Below are positions 20,077 through 28,281 of a DNA stretch of 64,000 nt, piece after piece; positions within the stretch are counted from its first letter, which is position 1; each line of letters starts with the position of its first letter. The DNA lies in the NCBI RefSeq assembly GCF_006717095.1, contig NZ_VFQE01000001.1, positions 1,364,001-1,428,000 on the forward strand, in the 5' to 3' direction. The stretch is from Blastococcus colisei (GTDB lineage: Bacteria; Actinomycetota; Actinomycetes; Mycobacteriales; Geodermatophilaceae). The translations under genes and the position numbers were made by a program. The notes beneath the pieces were generated by a model. That model searched no databases. It was not told the origin of the DNA and saw only the letters and a program-made list of their open reading frames with translations.

Positions 20077-20802
20077 GTGAGTGCCGTTTCCCCAGGGCCG
20101 CCCCCGCCGGGCACGCGTGCCTCCGTCGCCGTGGCCTTCTGCCCCGCGCCGCCGCTCCTGCTGCCCGCCGTCGAGGGCCGGGCGGACGCCGGCACGAGGG
20201 CGCTGAGGAACGCGTGCGCTGCCGCCGTGACCGAGCTGCTGGCGGTGCGGCCAGAGGTCGTCGTCGTGGTGGGGGAGGGAGCTGCCCCGCGCGAGCGCCT
20301 CGGGGCCGGCGACGTCGGCACCCTCCGCGGCGTCGGGCTGGATCTGGAGATCCCGTTCCAGGGACGCGTCCGGCCGGGGGGTCGCCGGGTGCCGCTGGCG
20401 CACACGCTGGGGGCGTGGCTGCTCGAGGAGGCCGGCTTCGCCGGCACACGGGTCGGCGTCGCCCCGGCCGACCTCGGGCAGCTCGTCCGTGACCTGCCCA
20501 CCCCGCTGGGAGTCCTGGCCATGGGAGATGGCTCGGCGCGGCGCAACGTCAAGGCCCCGGGCTACCTCGACGACGCCGCCGGGCCGTTCGACGCCGACGT
20601 CGCCCGGTCGCTGGCAGCCGGGAACGCCGCGGCCCTCGCCGCCCTCGACCCCGACGCGGGGGAGCGACTGCTGGCCGCCGGTGTGCCGGTGTGGCGCGCG
20701 GTCGGCGCCGCCCTCGACGGCCGGTCGATCGCCGCGCAGCTCCACCACGACGCGGCGCCGTTCGGGGTCGGCTACCTCGTCGCCTCGTGGGTGGCGGCGT
20801 GA
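20077..20802 (+). CDS. Class III extradiol dioxygenase-like protein
   Basis: This encodes 241 residues. It resembles the conserved actinobacterial protein encoded just upstream of miaA, which has the fold of LigB-type class III extradiol dioxygenases. Visible features are the start SVAVAFCPAPPLLLPAVEG, a PEVVVVVGEG strand-loop, and the VLAMGDGSARR motif. Classical active-site histidines are not obvious, so catalytic activity is unproven. GTG 20077 follows a GAGACT element. Its TGA overlaps the GTG of the first mini-ORF of the repeat array (GTGA at 20799-20802). Confidence 0.75.
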   Translation: MSAVSPGPPPPGTRASVAVAFCPAPPLLLPAVEGRADAGTRALRNACAAAVTELLAVRPEVVVVVGEGAAPRERLGAGDVGTLRGVGLDLEIPFQGRVRPGGRRVPLAHTLGAWLLEEAGFAGTRVGVAPADLGQLVRDLPTPLGVLAMGDGSARRNVKAPGYLDDAAGPFDADVARSLAAGNAAALAALDPDAGERLLAAGVPVWRAVGAALDGRSIAAQLHHDAAPFGVGYLVASWVAA

Positions 20803-20879
20803 CCGAGCTTGCGAGGTCACGCAGGGGCAGGGCACCGTCGGGCACGGGGACGACGAGCGCCTGCGAGGGGGGCTCGTGA
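20799..20879 (+). CDS. Repeat mini-ORF 1 (26 codons)
   Basis: GTG at 20799 overlaps the upstream gene's stop as GTGA. The frame gives a basic 26-residue peptide starting VTELARSRRGRAPSG and stops at TGA 20877-20879, which itself overlaps the next unit's GTG. It may be only a translational relay. No domain is recognised. Confidence 0.35.
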   Translation: MTELARSRRGRAPSGTGTTSACEGGS

Positions 20880-20956
20880 CCGAGCTTGCGAGGTCACGCA
20901 GGGGCAGGGCACCGTCGGGCACGGGGCCGACGAGCGCCTGCGAGGAGGGCACGTGA
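20876..20956 (+). CDS. Repeat mini-ORF 2 (26 codons)
   Basis: This is a second copy of the 26-codon frame with a few substitutions, ending SACEEGT. A GCGAGGGGGG ribosome-site-like run precedes its GTG. Its stop overlaps the start of mini-ORF 3. Confidence 0.35.
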   Translation: MTELARSRRGRAPSGTGPTSACEEGT

Positions 20957-21033
20957 CCGAGCTTGCGAGGTCACGCAGGGGCAGGGCACCGTCGGGCACG
21001 GGGCCGACGAGCGCCAGCCAGGGGGGCTCGTGA
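20953..21033 (+). CDS. Repeat mini-ORF 3 (26 codons)
   Basis: This third copy ends SASQGGS. GAGGAGGG precedes its GTG. Its TGA overlaps the miaA GTG as GTGA, so ribosomes ending here could pass straight on to miaA. Confidence 0.35.
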   Translation: MTELARSRRGRAPSGTGPTSASQGGS

Positions 21034-21950
21034 CCATCCCGCCGGTGGTGGCGATCGTCGGCCCGACGGCGACCGGGAAGACGGCGCTCGCCGTGGCGCT
21101 GGCCCACCGCCTCGGCGGCGAGGTGGTCAACGCCGACTCCATGCAGCTCTACCGCGGCATGGACATCGGGACCGCCAAACCCGACCTCGCGGAACGGGAC
21201 GGCGTCGTGCACCACCTGCTCGACCTCTGGCACGTCCGCCAGGCCGCATCCGTGGCGGAGTACCGCGACCTCGCCCGGGCCGAGATCGACCGCCTTCGCG
21301 CTACGGGCACCGTGCCCCTGCTGGTCGGCGGCTCCGGTCTCTATCTCCGCGCCGTCCTGGACGAGCTCGACTTCCCCGGCACGGACCCGGAGCTGCGGGC
21401 CCGGCTCGAGGCGGAACTGGCGACAGTGGGACCTGCCGCGCTGCACGAGCGGCTGGCGGGGCTGGACCCGGCAGCGGCGGCCGCGGTGCTGTCCAGCAAC
21501 GGACGACGGATCGTCCGGGCTCTCGAGGTCATCGAGCTCACCGGAAGACCCTTCCGCGCGCAGTTGCCCGAGCCCCGCCCGTACTACCCGGCCGTCGTCA
21601 TCGGCCTGGACCGGGAGCCTGCCGAGCTCGACCAGCGGGTCGCGGCGCGGGTGGACCGGATGTGGGCGGCGGGCTTCGTCGACGAGGTGGCGCGGCTGAA
21701 CCAGGACGGCCTGCGGGACGGTCCCACCGCCTCCCGGGCGCTGGGCTACGCCCAGGTGCTGGCCCAGTTCGACGGTGAGCTGAGTCCCGAGGCGGCGCGC
21801 GAGCGCACGGTCTCCACGACGCGGCGGTTCGTGCGCCGGCAGCGGTCCTGGTTCCGTCGTGACGCAACGATCAGCTGGTTCGATGCCGCGCGGCCGGACC
21901 TGGTCGACGCCGTCTCCGCGGTGATCACCGCCCGTACGATCGAGCCGTGA
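21030..21950 (+). CDS. miaA: tRNA dimethylallyltransferase
   Basis: This encodes 306 residues. The P-loop GPTATGKT is at residues 11-18, followed by the family motif NADSMQLYRGMDIGTAKP. MiaA transfers a dimethylallyl group to A37 of tRNAs that read UNN codons; MiaB then modifies the product. GTG 21030 is the only start close to the P-loop; it overlaps the stop of the third repeat mini-ORF and has a CAGGGGGG site 4 nt upstream. Its own stop overlaps the dapF start (GTGA), so the chain of coupled genes continues. Confidence 0.96.
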   Translation: MTIPPVVAIVGPTATGKTALAVALAHRLGGEVVNADSMQLYRGMDIGTAKPDLAERDGVVHHLLDLWHVRQAASVAEYRDLARAEIDRLRATGTVPLLVGGSGLYLRAVLDELDFPGTDPELRARLEAELATVGPAALHERLAGLDPAAAAAVLSSNGRRIVRALEVIELTGRPFRAQLPEPRPYYPAVVIGLDREPAELDQRVAARVDRMWAAGFVDEVARLNQDGLRDGPTASRALGYAQVLAQFDGELSPEAARERTVSTTRRFVRRQRSWFRRDATISWFDAARPDLVDAVSAVITARTIEP

Positions 21951-22825
21951 CTTCCCGAACCGCTCCCCGCGTGCTCGTCGGGCACGGCACGGAGAACGAC
22001 TTCGTCGTCCTACCCGATCCCGACGGCGGCCTGTGGCCGGAGGACCGGCTGGACGGCGGCCTCGTCCGACGGCTGTGCGACCGGAGGGGCGGGCTCGGTG
22101 GCGACGGCGCGCTGCGGTTGGTGCGCAGCGTGCACGTGCCGGACGCCGCAGCGGTGCTGGGCGGCCACCTGGAGAGCTGCGAGTGGTTCATGGACCACCG
22201 CAACGCCGACGGGTCGACCGCCGAGATGTGCGGCAACGGGATCCGGCTGTTCCTGCACGCGCTGGTCAGCGAGGGTCTGCTGGACCGGGCCACCTGCGAG
22301 GCCGGCGTCCTGGTGGGCACGCGCGGTGGTCCTCGCCGGGTCGGCGCGACGGCCGACGGGAACTACTGGGTGGACATGGGGCCGGCCCGCGAGTTCGGCG
22401 CCGGGAAGGCCGTCGTCGGGGGTGTGACGTTCGCCGGGCTCGCCGTCTCGATGGGCAACCCGCACCTGGCCTGCCTCACCGACGTCGACGTCGACGCGCT
22501 GGACCTCACCAGGACGCCGGAGTTCGACGCGGCGCTGTTCCCGGACGGTGTCAACGTGGAGCTGGTCAACGTGCTGGAGCCCGGAGCGCACGTCCGGCTG
22601 CGGGTCGTCGAGCGCGGGGTGGGGGAAACCCGGTCCTGCGGCACCGGCGCCTGCGCCGCGGGCTACGCCGCGCTCACCGCTGCGGGACGGACCGAGGGGA
22701 CGGTCCTCGTCGACGTCCCCGGGGGCCGCCTGTCGGTGCAGGTGACCCCCGGGACGACCGTGCTCACCGGACCCGCGGTGCTGGTCGCCGCCGGCGAGCT
22801 GTGCCCGGAGTGGCTGGCCGGCTGA
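21947..22825 (+). CDS. dapF: Diaminopimelate epimerase
   Basis: This encodes 292 residues. Both catalytic cysteines are present: C95 in AEMCGNGIR and C231 in TRSCGTGACAAG. The enzyme interconverts LL- and meso-diaminopimelate without a cofactor, feeding lysine and peptidoglycan synthesis. GTG 21947 overlaps the miaA stop (GTGA). The miaA-dapF pair is conserved in actinobacteria. Confidence 0.96.
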   Translation: MTSRTAPRVLVGHGTENDFVVLPDPDGGLWPEDRLDGGLVRRLCDRRGGLGGDGALRLVRSVHVPDAAAVLGGHLESCEWFMDHRNADGSTAEMCGNGIRLFLHALVSEGLLDRATCEAGVLVGTRGGPRRVGATADGNYWVDMGPAREFGAGKAVVGGVTFAGLAVSMGNPHLACLTDVDVDALDLTRTPEFDAALFPDGVNVELVNVLEPGAHVRLRVVERGVGETRSCGTGACAAGYAALTAAGRTEGTVLVDVPGGRLSVQVTPGTTVLTGPAVLVAAGELCPEWLAG

Positions 22826-22831
22826 GGCGCG

Positions 22832-23038
22832 TCAGGCCCGCTCGTCGTCCTCGGTCGGCGACTCGGGCATCAACCCTTGACCTTCGACACCCGGACTGTC
22901 CTGCGGCTTCCCCTGACCGCTGTCCTGGTCAGGGCCGCCACCGAACAGGTTCCGCGGCGGATCCAGGCCCTTCGGGTCGCGGCCGGGGTCGTCGAGTTCG
23001 CTGTCGGCGCCCAGACTGCTCGATCCGCTCTCGCTCAT
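22832..23038 (-). CDS. Small acidic disordered protein
   Basis: This encodes 68 residues, rich in Asp, Glu, Ser, Gly and Pro, with no hydrophobic segment; it is probably disordered. A strong GAGGAGG site lies just upstream of ATG 23038, which supports it as a real gene. It converges on dapF with a 6-bp gap and diverges from hflX. Function unknown. Confidence 0.65.
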   Translation of the reverse strand: MSESGSSSLGADSELDDPGRDPKGLDPPRNLFGGGPDQDSGQGKPQDSPGVEGQGLMPESPTEDDERA

Positions 23039-23175
23039 CGCTACCTCCTCGGTGCCCGGGATGTCCCTCCCGCCCTACCCGCGACCGGACGGGATGCATG
23101 CGGAGTCGCGCGGTGTTGTACCCGGCGATGACAAGTCAGGTGCCTGTTTCCGCCCCCCGTGCCACGCTGGAGCCG

Positions 23176-24636
23176 ATGACGACCGCTCCCGATGTCCCGT
23201 TCGACGACACCACCGGCCTCGACGCACGGCCTGCGCCCGCCGGGCAGTGGGGCGAGCCCGACGACACGACCGGCTCCTACGCCCTCGAGGCCCGCGGGGC
23301 GCTGCGCCGCGTCGCCGGGCTGTCCACCGAGCTCGCCGACGTCACCGAGGTCGAGTACCGGCAGCTGCGCCTCGAGCGCGTCGTGCTGGTCGGGGTGTGG
23401 ACCGAGGGCACCCAGGCCGACGCCGACCGGTCCCTGGCAGAACTCGCCGCACTGGCCGAGACCGCCGGTTCGCAGGTGCTGGAGGCGGTGAGCCAGCGCC
23501 GCGACAAGCCGGACGCCGCCACTTACGTGGGCTCCGGCAAGGCGAACGAGATTCGCGACATCGTGGCCGCGACCGGCGCCGACACCGTGATCTGCGACGG
23601 GGAGCTGACTCCTGGGCAGCTCAACCAGCTGGAGAAGATCCTCAAGGTCAAGGTGGTCGACCGGACCGCGCTGATCCTGGACATCTTCGCCCAGCACGCG
23701 AGCAGCCGGGAGGGCAAGGCCCAGGTCGAGCTGGCCCAGATGCAGTACATGCTGCCGCGCCTGCGCGGCTGGGGTGAGTCGCTGTCCCGGCAGGCCGGTG
23801 GCCGGGTCGCCGGGGGTGGCGGCATCGGCACCCGCGGTCCGGGTGAGACCAAGATCGAGACCGACCGGCGACGCATCCGCGCGCGGGTGAGCAAGCTGCG
23901 CCGGGAGATCGCCGGCATGGCGACCGCGCGGGCCACCCAGCGGTCCAGCCGGGACCGGAACGCGACGCCCAGCGTGGCCATCGCCGGGTACACGAACGCG
24001 GGCAAGTCGAGCCTGCTGAACGCGCTCACCGGCGCCGGGGTGCTGGTGGAGAACGCGCTGTTCGCCACCCTGGACCCCACGGTGCGCCGCGCGCAATCCC
24101 CGGACGGCCGGGAGTACACGCTGACCGACACCGTCGGATTCGTCCGGCACCTGCCGCACCAGCTGGTCGACGCCTTCCGCTCCACGCTGGAGGAGGTCGC
24201 TGCCGCCGACCTGCTCCTGCACGTCGTGGACGGCTCCGACCCGGATCCACTGGGCCAGATCGACGCCGTGCGCGTGGTCCTCGGCGAGATCGACGCAGCG
24301 GCGGTGCCGGAGGTCATCGTCGTCAACAAGGTCGACGCCATGACCGAGGACGACGTCCTGACCCTTCGCCGGGCCCTGCCCGGCGCGGTCTGGGTGTCGG
24401 CCCGCACCGGTGCCGGTATCGACGGCCTGCGCGATCTGATCGCCGCCCGGCTGCCGCACCCGGACGTCGACATCGAGGTCCTCGTGCCCTACGACCGCGG
24501 CGATCTGGTCGCCCGGGTCCACCGCGACGGCGAGGTGCTCAGCGAGCGGCACGAGGACGCCGGTACCCGACTGAGCGCGCGGGTGGACGGCGGACTCGCC
24601 GCGATGCTCGAGCAGTTCGCCGTCCCGGTCGCCTGA
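23176..24636 (+). CDS. hflX: Ribosome-associated GTPase HflX
   Basis: This encodes 486 residues. The N-terminal HflX domain includes ATYVGSGKANEI and the glycine-rich GGRVAGGGGIGTRGPGE stretch. The GTPase domain follows: G1 GYTNAGKS at 271-278, G3 DTVGF, and G4 NKVD. HflX splits stalled or hibernating ribosomes under stress. The actinobacterial N-terminal extension of about 50 residues is present. ATG 23176 was chosen because CACGCT lies 7 nt upstream; earlier in-frame starts add unlikely sequence. The dapF-hflX-lexA order matches mycobacteria. Confidence 0.94.
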   Translation: MTTAPDVPFDDTTGLDARPAPAGQWGEPDDTTGSYALEARGALRRVAGLSTELADVTEVEYRQLRLERVVLVGVWTEGTQADADRSLAELAALAETAGSQVLEAVSQRRDKPDAATYVGSGKANEIRDIVAATGADTVICDGELTPGQLNQLEKILKVKVVDRTALILDIFAQHASSREGKAQVELAQMQYMLPRLRGWGESLSRQAGGRVAGGGGIGTRGPGETKIETDRRRIRARVSKLRREIAGMATARATQRSSRDRNATPSVAIAGYTNAGKSSLLNALTGAGVLVENALFATLDPTVRRAQSPDGREYTLTDTVGFVRHLPHQLVDAFRSTLEEVAAADLLLHVVDGSDPDPLGQIDAVRVVLGEIDAAAVPEVIVVNKVDAMTEDDVLTLRRALPGAVWVSARTGAGIDGLRDLIAARLPHPDVDIEVLVPYDRGDLVARVHRDGEVLSERHEDAGTRLSARVDGGLAAMLEQFAVPVA

Positions 24637-24701
24637 CCGCATCGTCCGACCCTGTCGGGGTGGAACCGCCTCGTCCGGATCACGGGGAGGTCACGGGCCG
24701 G

Positions 24702-24707
24702 TACCGT
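24702..24707 (+). promoter_or_regulatory. -10 TACCGT, leaderless start of PAP2 gene
   Basis: TACCGT lies exactly 6 nt upstream of GTG 24714 and selects that start over the ATG at 24660. Confidence 0.5.
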
Positions 24708-24713
24708 GACGGC

Positions 24714-25433
24714 GTGACGAGCGGCGTGGTGCGGGACGTCGGCGTGCCCGAGCGGACCCGTGTCGTCTCGATCGGCCGGCCGCCGTGGTGGGTCATGCTG
24801 CTCGCGCTGGTCGTCGGGAGCGTGGTTACGGCCGACCTGCTCGCCGGCGGCGTCCTCGAGCGGATCGACCTGCGGGTGTCGGAGATCATCGGTGGCTGGG
24901 GTCTGCGGGACTCGGCCGCCTACCCCGTGATCTGGGCCGTCACCCAGCTCGGCGGACGCGCCACGATCCTTATCGTGCTGGCGATCCTGGTGGGCTACCT
25001 GGCCTGGCGGCGGCACACCTGGATCCCGCTGTTCCGCGTCCTGCTCGCCCTCGGCACCCTCACCGTCGGCGTCTACGCCCTCAAGTTCGGCACCGGCCGC
25101 ACGGCGCCCGGGCATCCCGACGAGCTCTTCTTCCACGTCGACGGGGTCTCCTTCCCGTCGGGGCACGTGGCCAACGCCGTGATCATGTGGGGTGTGGCGC
25201 GGTGGCTGGCCGTGGAGTGCGGACTGCCGGCCAGGGTGCAGCGCGCGTTCTGGTGGCTGAGCGTGGCCGGCCCCGTCGCGACCGGCGTCTCGATGGTGTC
25301 GCTGGACTTCCACTGGATCACCGACGCCGTCGTCGGGGGTGCCGTGGGCATCCTGCTGTTGGGCGTGGTTCACAGACTCGATGCAATCGTTCTGTCACGC
25401 TGGGTACGTGCCCGAGGCCGGCAGACCGCGTAG
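24714..25433 (+). CDS. PAP2-family membrane phosphatase
   Basis: This encodes 239 residues with about five to six transmembrane helices. The acid phosphatase motifs are present in order: KFGTGRTAP (motif 1, with the usual RP loosened), SFPSGH (motif 2) and SLDFHWITDAVVG (motif 3). Such enzymes dephosphorylate lipid phosphates such as phosphatidic acid or undecaprenyl diphosphate at the outer face of the membrane. The substrate cannot be told. The 3' end overlaps the next gene by 26 bp. Confidence 0.85.
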   Translation: MTSGVVRDVGVPERTRVVSIGRPPWWVMLLALVVGSVVTADLLAGGVLERIDLRVSEIIGGWGLRDSAAYPVIWAVTQLGGRATILIVLAILVGYLAWRRHTWIPLFRVLLALGTLTVGVYALKFGTGRTAPGHPDELFFHVDGVSFPSGHVANAVIMWGVARWLAVECGLPARVQRAFWWLSVAGPVATGVSMVSLDFHWITDAVVGGAVGILLLGVVHRLDAIVLSRWVRARGRQTA

Positions 25434-26457
25434 CGGCGTGCGGGGGCGGCTGCTGGCGGCCGGGGGAGTCCTCGGTGCCGGCGTCGTCCTCGGCTGTGCC
25501 GTGCCCGCGTCGGCCGAGGACGTCGCCGCGGCGCCGGCCACCCAGTGCCAGATCACCGACCCCCGGCTGGCGGAGATCTCCGGGCTGGTCGCCGTCGGCG
25601 ACGGGTATCTCGCCATGAACGACGGCGGCGAGCAACTGGCCGTTCACATGCTCGACGCCGCGTGCCAGGTGATCGACTCCCACACCGCCGCGGTCGACCC
25701 CTACGACCCCGAAGACATGGCGGTCGCCGCGGACGGCAGCGTGTGGCTGGCCGACACGGGCGACAACAACACCACGCGGACGACGGTGGCGCTGCTGGCT
25801 CTCCGCCCGGACGGGACGACGGGTGTCTTCCGGCTCACCTACCCCGACGGGCCCCACGATGCCGAGGCCCTCCTCCTCGCGCCGGACGGAACCCCGTACG
25901 TGGTGACCAAGGAGGTGCTCGGCGCCAGCGGGGTGTACAGCACCCCCGCGTCGGCGCTCGTGGACGGCGGCACCGTGGCGCTCGCGAAGGTGGCCGGCGT
26001 GAACATGACGCTCACCGGGACCGCCGGTGGACCCGTGGGGCGGGCCGGCCAACTGCTGGTCACCGGCGGTGCGGTGTCCGCCGATGGCCGGCGTCTGGCG
26101 CTGCGCACCTACACCGACGCCTACGTCTGGCCGTTGACCGGCAGCGACGTCGTCGGCGCCCTGTCCGCGGAACCGGCGATCATCCCGCTGCCGGACTCTC
26201 CCCAGGGCGAGGCGATCACGTTCGCGGCGGACGGCCAGAGCCTGCTCGTCGCCAGCGAGGGGCTGCCCAGCGACCTCACCCGCGTCCCGCTGGCGCCTGC
26301 GATCGTCGAGGCCACCCAGCCGGCCCCCGACGGTGTCGTTCCCAGCTTCAGCGACCTGACCCGGTCGGGACTGTCCCCCTGGACGTCGGCTCTCATCGCC
26401 GCCTCCGTGGCCACGGTGGCCGTCTGGCTCGGCGGCAAGCTGCGCCGCCGACCCTGA
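25408..26457 (+). CDS. Exported, C-terminally anchored beta-propeller-like protein
   Basis: This encodes 349 residues. An N-terminal signal peptide (hydrophobic to about residue 30, cleavage near ASAED) is followed by repeated beta-rich segments (AEISGLVAVGDGYLAMND; DPEDMAVAADGSVWLADTGDNN), suggesting a propeller. A single transmembrane helix and a basic KLRRRP tail close it, so the bulk lies outside the cell. GTG 25408 has CACGCT 6 nt upstream. In mycobacteria an exported protein also sits between hflX and lexA. Function unknown. Confidence 0.75.
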   Translation: MPEAGRPRSGVRGRLLAAGGVLGAGVVLGCAVPASAEDVAAAPATQCQITDPRLAEISGLVAVGDGYLAMNDGGEQLAVHMLDAACQVIDSHTAAVDPYDPEDMAVAADGSVWLADTGDNNTTRTTVALLALRPDGTTGVFRLTYPDGPHDAEALLLAPDGTPYVVTKEVLGASGVYSTPASALVDGGTVALAKVAGVNMTLTGTAGGPVGRAGQLLVTGGAVSADGRRLALRTYTDAYVWPLTGSDVVGALSAEPAIIPLPDSPQGEAITFAADGQSLLVASEGLPSDLTRVPLAPAIVEATQPAPDGVVPSFSDLTRSGLSPWTSALIAASVATVAVWLGGKLRRRP

Positions 26458-26477
26458 GGTTCGCGGCACGGCGTCGT

Positions 26478-26521
26478 GGCCCCGTCCCTCGGCTCGCCGT
26501 CGGACGGGGAGGGACGGGGTC
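26478..26521. terminator. Bidirectional terminator before lexA 3' end
   Basis: This is an inverted repeat of 11 perfect bp (CCCCGTCCCTC at 26480-26490 with 26509-26519), extended by two further pairs. It lies between the convergent exported-protein gene and lexA. Confidence 0.75.
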
Positions 26522-26526
26522 CGCTG

Positions 26527-27285
26527 TCAGACTCGGCGCAGGACGCTCACGACCCGGCCGAGGACGGTCGCGTCGTCGCCCGGGATGGGCTCGTACGCCG
26601 GGTTGTGCGGCAGCAGCCAGACGTGGCCGTCGCGTCGCTTGTAGGTCTTGACCGTGGCCTCGCCGTCGATCATCGCGGCGACGATCTCGCCGTTCTCCGC
26701 CGTCGGCTGCTGCCGCACCACGACCCAGTCGCCGTCGCAGATGGCGGCCTCGACCATCGAGTCGCCGACCACCTTCAGCATGAAGAGCGTTCCCTCGCCG
26801 ACGAGCTCGCGGGGGAGGGGGAAGACGTCCTCGACCGCCTGCTCGGCGAGCACCGGGCCACCGGCGGCGATGCGGCCGACCAACGGGACGTAGGTCGGCG
26901 CCGAGAGCTGGGTGTCGTCGCCCTGACCGACCTCGGCGGGTGCCGGGACGGTGTGCGGCGAGTCGCCGGGAAGCCGGACGTCCAGGGCGCGGGGGCGATT
27001 GGGGTCGCGCCGCAGCCAGCCCTTCTTCTGCAGCACCGAGAGCTGGTGGGCGACCGACGAGGCCGACGACAGACCGACCGCCTCGCCGATCTCGCGCACC
27101 GAGGGCGGGTAGCCGCGCCGTTCGATCGAGTCGCGGATGACCTCCAGCACGCGGCGCTGGCGCTGGGTCAGGCCGTCGCCGTCGGCACCCCGGTCGGGGA
27201 ACGATCGGACCGCCGCCGTCCCGGTCGTGGCGCCGGTGTCCGCCGACGCCTTGCGGCCGCCTGAGCTCCCGCTCTTCTCCGCCAC
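26527..27285 (-). CDS. lexA: SOS repressor LexA
   Basis: This encodes 252 residues. The N-terminal winged helix (about 40-105) contains [17 protein letters not shown]. The self-cleavage site is Ala141-Gly142 in GRIAAGGP, and the catalytic pair is Ser176 (GDSM) and Lys213. LexA represses SOS genes until RecA filaments trigger its cleavage. GTG 27285 has GAGGAGG a few bases upstream. Its promoter carries a LexA box, so it regulates itself, and two other boxes lie in this window (recA and the LysM gene). Confidence 0.97.
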   Translation of the reverse strand: MAEKSGSSGGRKASADTGATTGTAAVRSFPDRGADGDGLTQRQRRVLEVIRDSIERRGYPPSVREIGEAVGLSSASSVAHQLSVLQKKGWLRRDPNRPRALDVRLPGDSPHTVPAPAEVGQGDDTQLSAPTYVPLVGRIAAGGPVLAEQAVEDVFPLPRELVGEGTLFMLKVVGDSMVEAAICDGDWVVVRQQPTAENGEIVAAMIDGEATVKTYKRRDGHVWLLPHNPAYEPIPGDDATVLGRVVSVLRRV

Positions 27286-27332
27286 GTCGCCTCCTCGTCC
27301 GCCGCTCGCGCAGCGCCTGTGTCCGTGGGACG

Positions 27333-27373
27333 ACGGTAGCGCTTTTCCGGGCTCGGATCAAACACATGTTCGA
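27333..27373 (-). promoter_or_regulatory. lexA promoter with LexA box
   Basis: On the minus strand TTGATC, 17 bp and TACCGT (27333-27338) form a recognisable promoter. The LexA box TCGAAC-atgt-GTTTGA (27358-27373) overlaps the -35, so LexA binding would exclude RNA polymerase. Confidence 0.8.
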
Positions 27374-27438
27374 AGTCGCCGGCCGCGTCCGGTGGCTTTC
27401 GTCGGACCTGTGCGGTAGACATCGCACAGGCGTTCGAA

Positions 27439-27454
27439 TCGAACAAGCGTTCGA
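27439..27454 (+). promoter_or_regulatory. Perfect LexA box before LysM gene
   Basis: TCGAAC-aagc-GTTCGA is a full match to the actinobacterial SOS consensus. It lies 37 bp before ATG 27491. An overlapping GTTCGAATCGAAC palindrome just upstream may widen the operator. Confidence 0.9.
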
Positions 27455-27490
27455 ACGCTGGACGAGCCGGGAAACAGAGGAGGACGGGTC

Positions 27491-28075
27491 ATGGGGAGCG
27501 TCGCACAAGCCGTACTGGAGTTCGACGAGGAGATCCTGGCGCCGTGGCGGCCGCGATTGGTGGTGGCCGGTGACGCCGGCGATGCCGCCGCGACGCGCGC
27601 CCCGCTGGCCCGACCGTCGCGCCGGAACCCGTCGAGGGTCGGCGTGTGCCGCCCTCCCGTCGCGCCTGGCACCCCTGCGCGCCGGACCGCCGGGCCGCGT
27701 CCCATCGGTCGGGCTCCCGCGCCCACCGCTGGTGCACCTCGCCGGCCCTCGGCCGGTCGGCGCCCTGCTGCGACGAGTGCCTCGGCGGCCGGTCTGCGGT
27801 TGACCCGCCGCGCCCGGCGGCTCGCCGTCGTGATGGCACTGGCCGCGGGCGTAGCGGTGGGATCCTGGGTGGGTCCGCTCCTCGGGGGTGACTCCGGCGG
27901 CCTGCGCCTGGCGGGGGAGACCAGTGTCGTGGTGCAGCCGGGCGACACGCTGTGGTCCATCGCTTCTTCGCTGGACGGCTCCGGGGACGTCCGCGCCCTG
28001 GTCGACGAGATCCAGACGCTGAACCACCTGCAGGGCGCCGACCTCGTCCCTGGTCAGACCCTGCTCCTCCCGTGA
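27491..28075 (+). CDS. SOS-induced LysM protein, ChiZ/DivS-like division inhibitor
   Basis: This encodes 194 residues. The N-terminal 105 are basic, Pro/Ala-rich and probably cytoplasmic; one transmembrane helix (about 108-130) follows, then a short linker and a LysM domain (about 147-194, VVQPGDTLWSIASSL) outside the membrane. A small SOS-controlled LysM gene divergent from lexA is the place and layout of M. tuberculosis Rv2719c (ChiZ), C. glutamicum DivS and B. subtilis YneA, which stop septation during DNA damage. A strong AGAGGAGG precedes ATG 27491. Function here is inferred from position, SOS box and domain order. Confidence 0.88.
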   Translation: MGSVAQAVLEFDEEILAPWRPRLVVAGDAGDAAATRAPLARPSRRNPSRVGVCRPPVAPGTPARRTAGPRPIGRAPAPTAGAPRRPSAGRRPAATSASAAGLRLTRRARRLAVVMALAAGVAVGSWVGPLLGGDSGGLRLAGETSVVVQPGDTLWSIASSLDGSGDVRALVDEIQTLNHLQGADLVPGQTLLLP

Positions 28076-28269
28076 GCGGAGCGCCGCGCAGTCGGAGGTT
28101 GTCGCGCTGGGTCCGAGCGCTCGACCAGCGGGAAGCGCACGGAACGGCCGCGACGACGCCCGGGCCCCTGCCCGCCGTGCTCGCCACGGCAATAGGTCCA
28201 CAACGTCGAGGCGCGACTTCGTCAACCCTCAGTGCGGGCGCCTTCACGCTCAGTGGTCGGTTTACCGCT

Positions 28270-28275
28270 TACGGT
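28270..28275 (+). promoter_or_regulatory. -10 TACGGT, leaderless start of repeat protein gene
   Basis: TACGGT lies exactly 6 nt before GTG 28282 and decides that start over ATG 28294. Confidence 0.5.
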
Positions 28276-28281
28276 CGTCGC

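Larger units (their letters stand above)
20799..21029 (+). repeat. Three 77-bp direct tandem repeats
   Basis: Units span 20799-20875, 20876-20952 and 20953-21029; they differ at only a few positions. Each starts with GTGACCGAGCTTGCGAGG, carries a GTGACC...GGTCAC inverted repeat in its first 22 bases, and ends with a purine-rich, Shine-Dalgarno-like run. The array starts at the stop codon of the dioxygenase-like gene and ends at the start codon of miaA. Removing all 231 bp would restore a direct GTGA overlap between those two genes. Confidence 0.97.

Noticed and set aside
20799-21029. CRISPR array
   Set aside because: The units are contiguous 77-bp direct repeats without unique spacers, and no cas genes are present.
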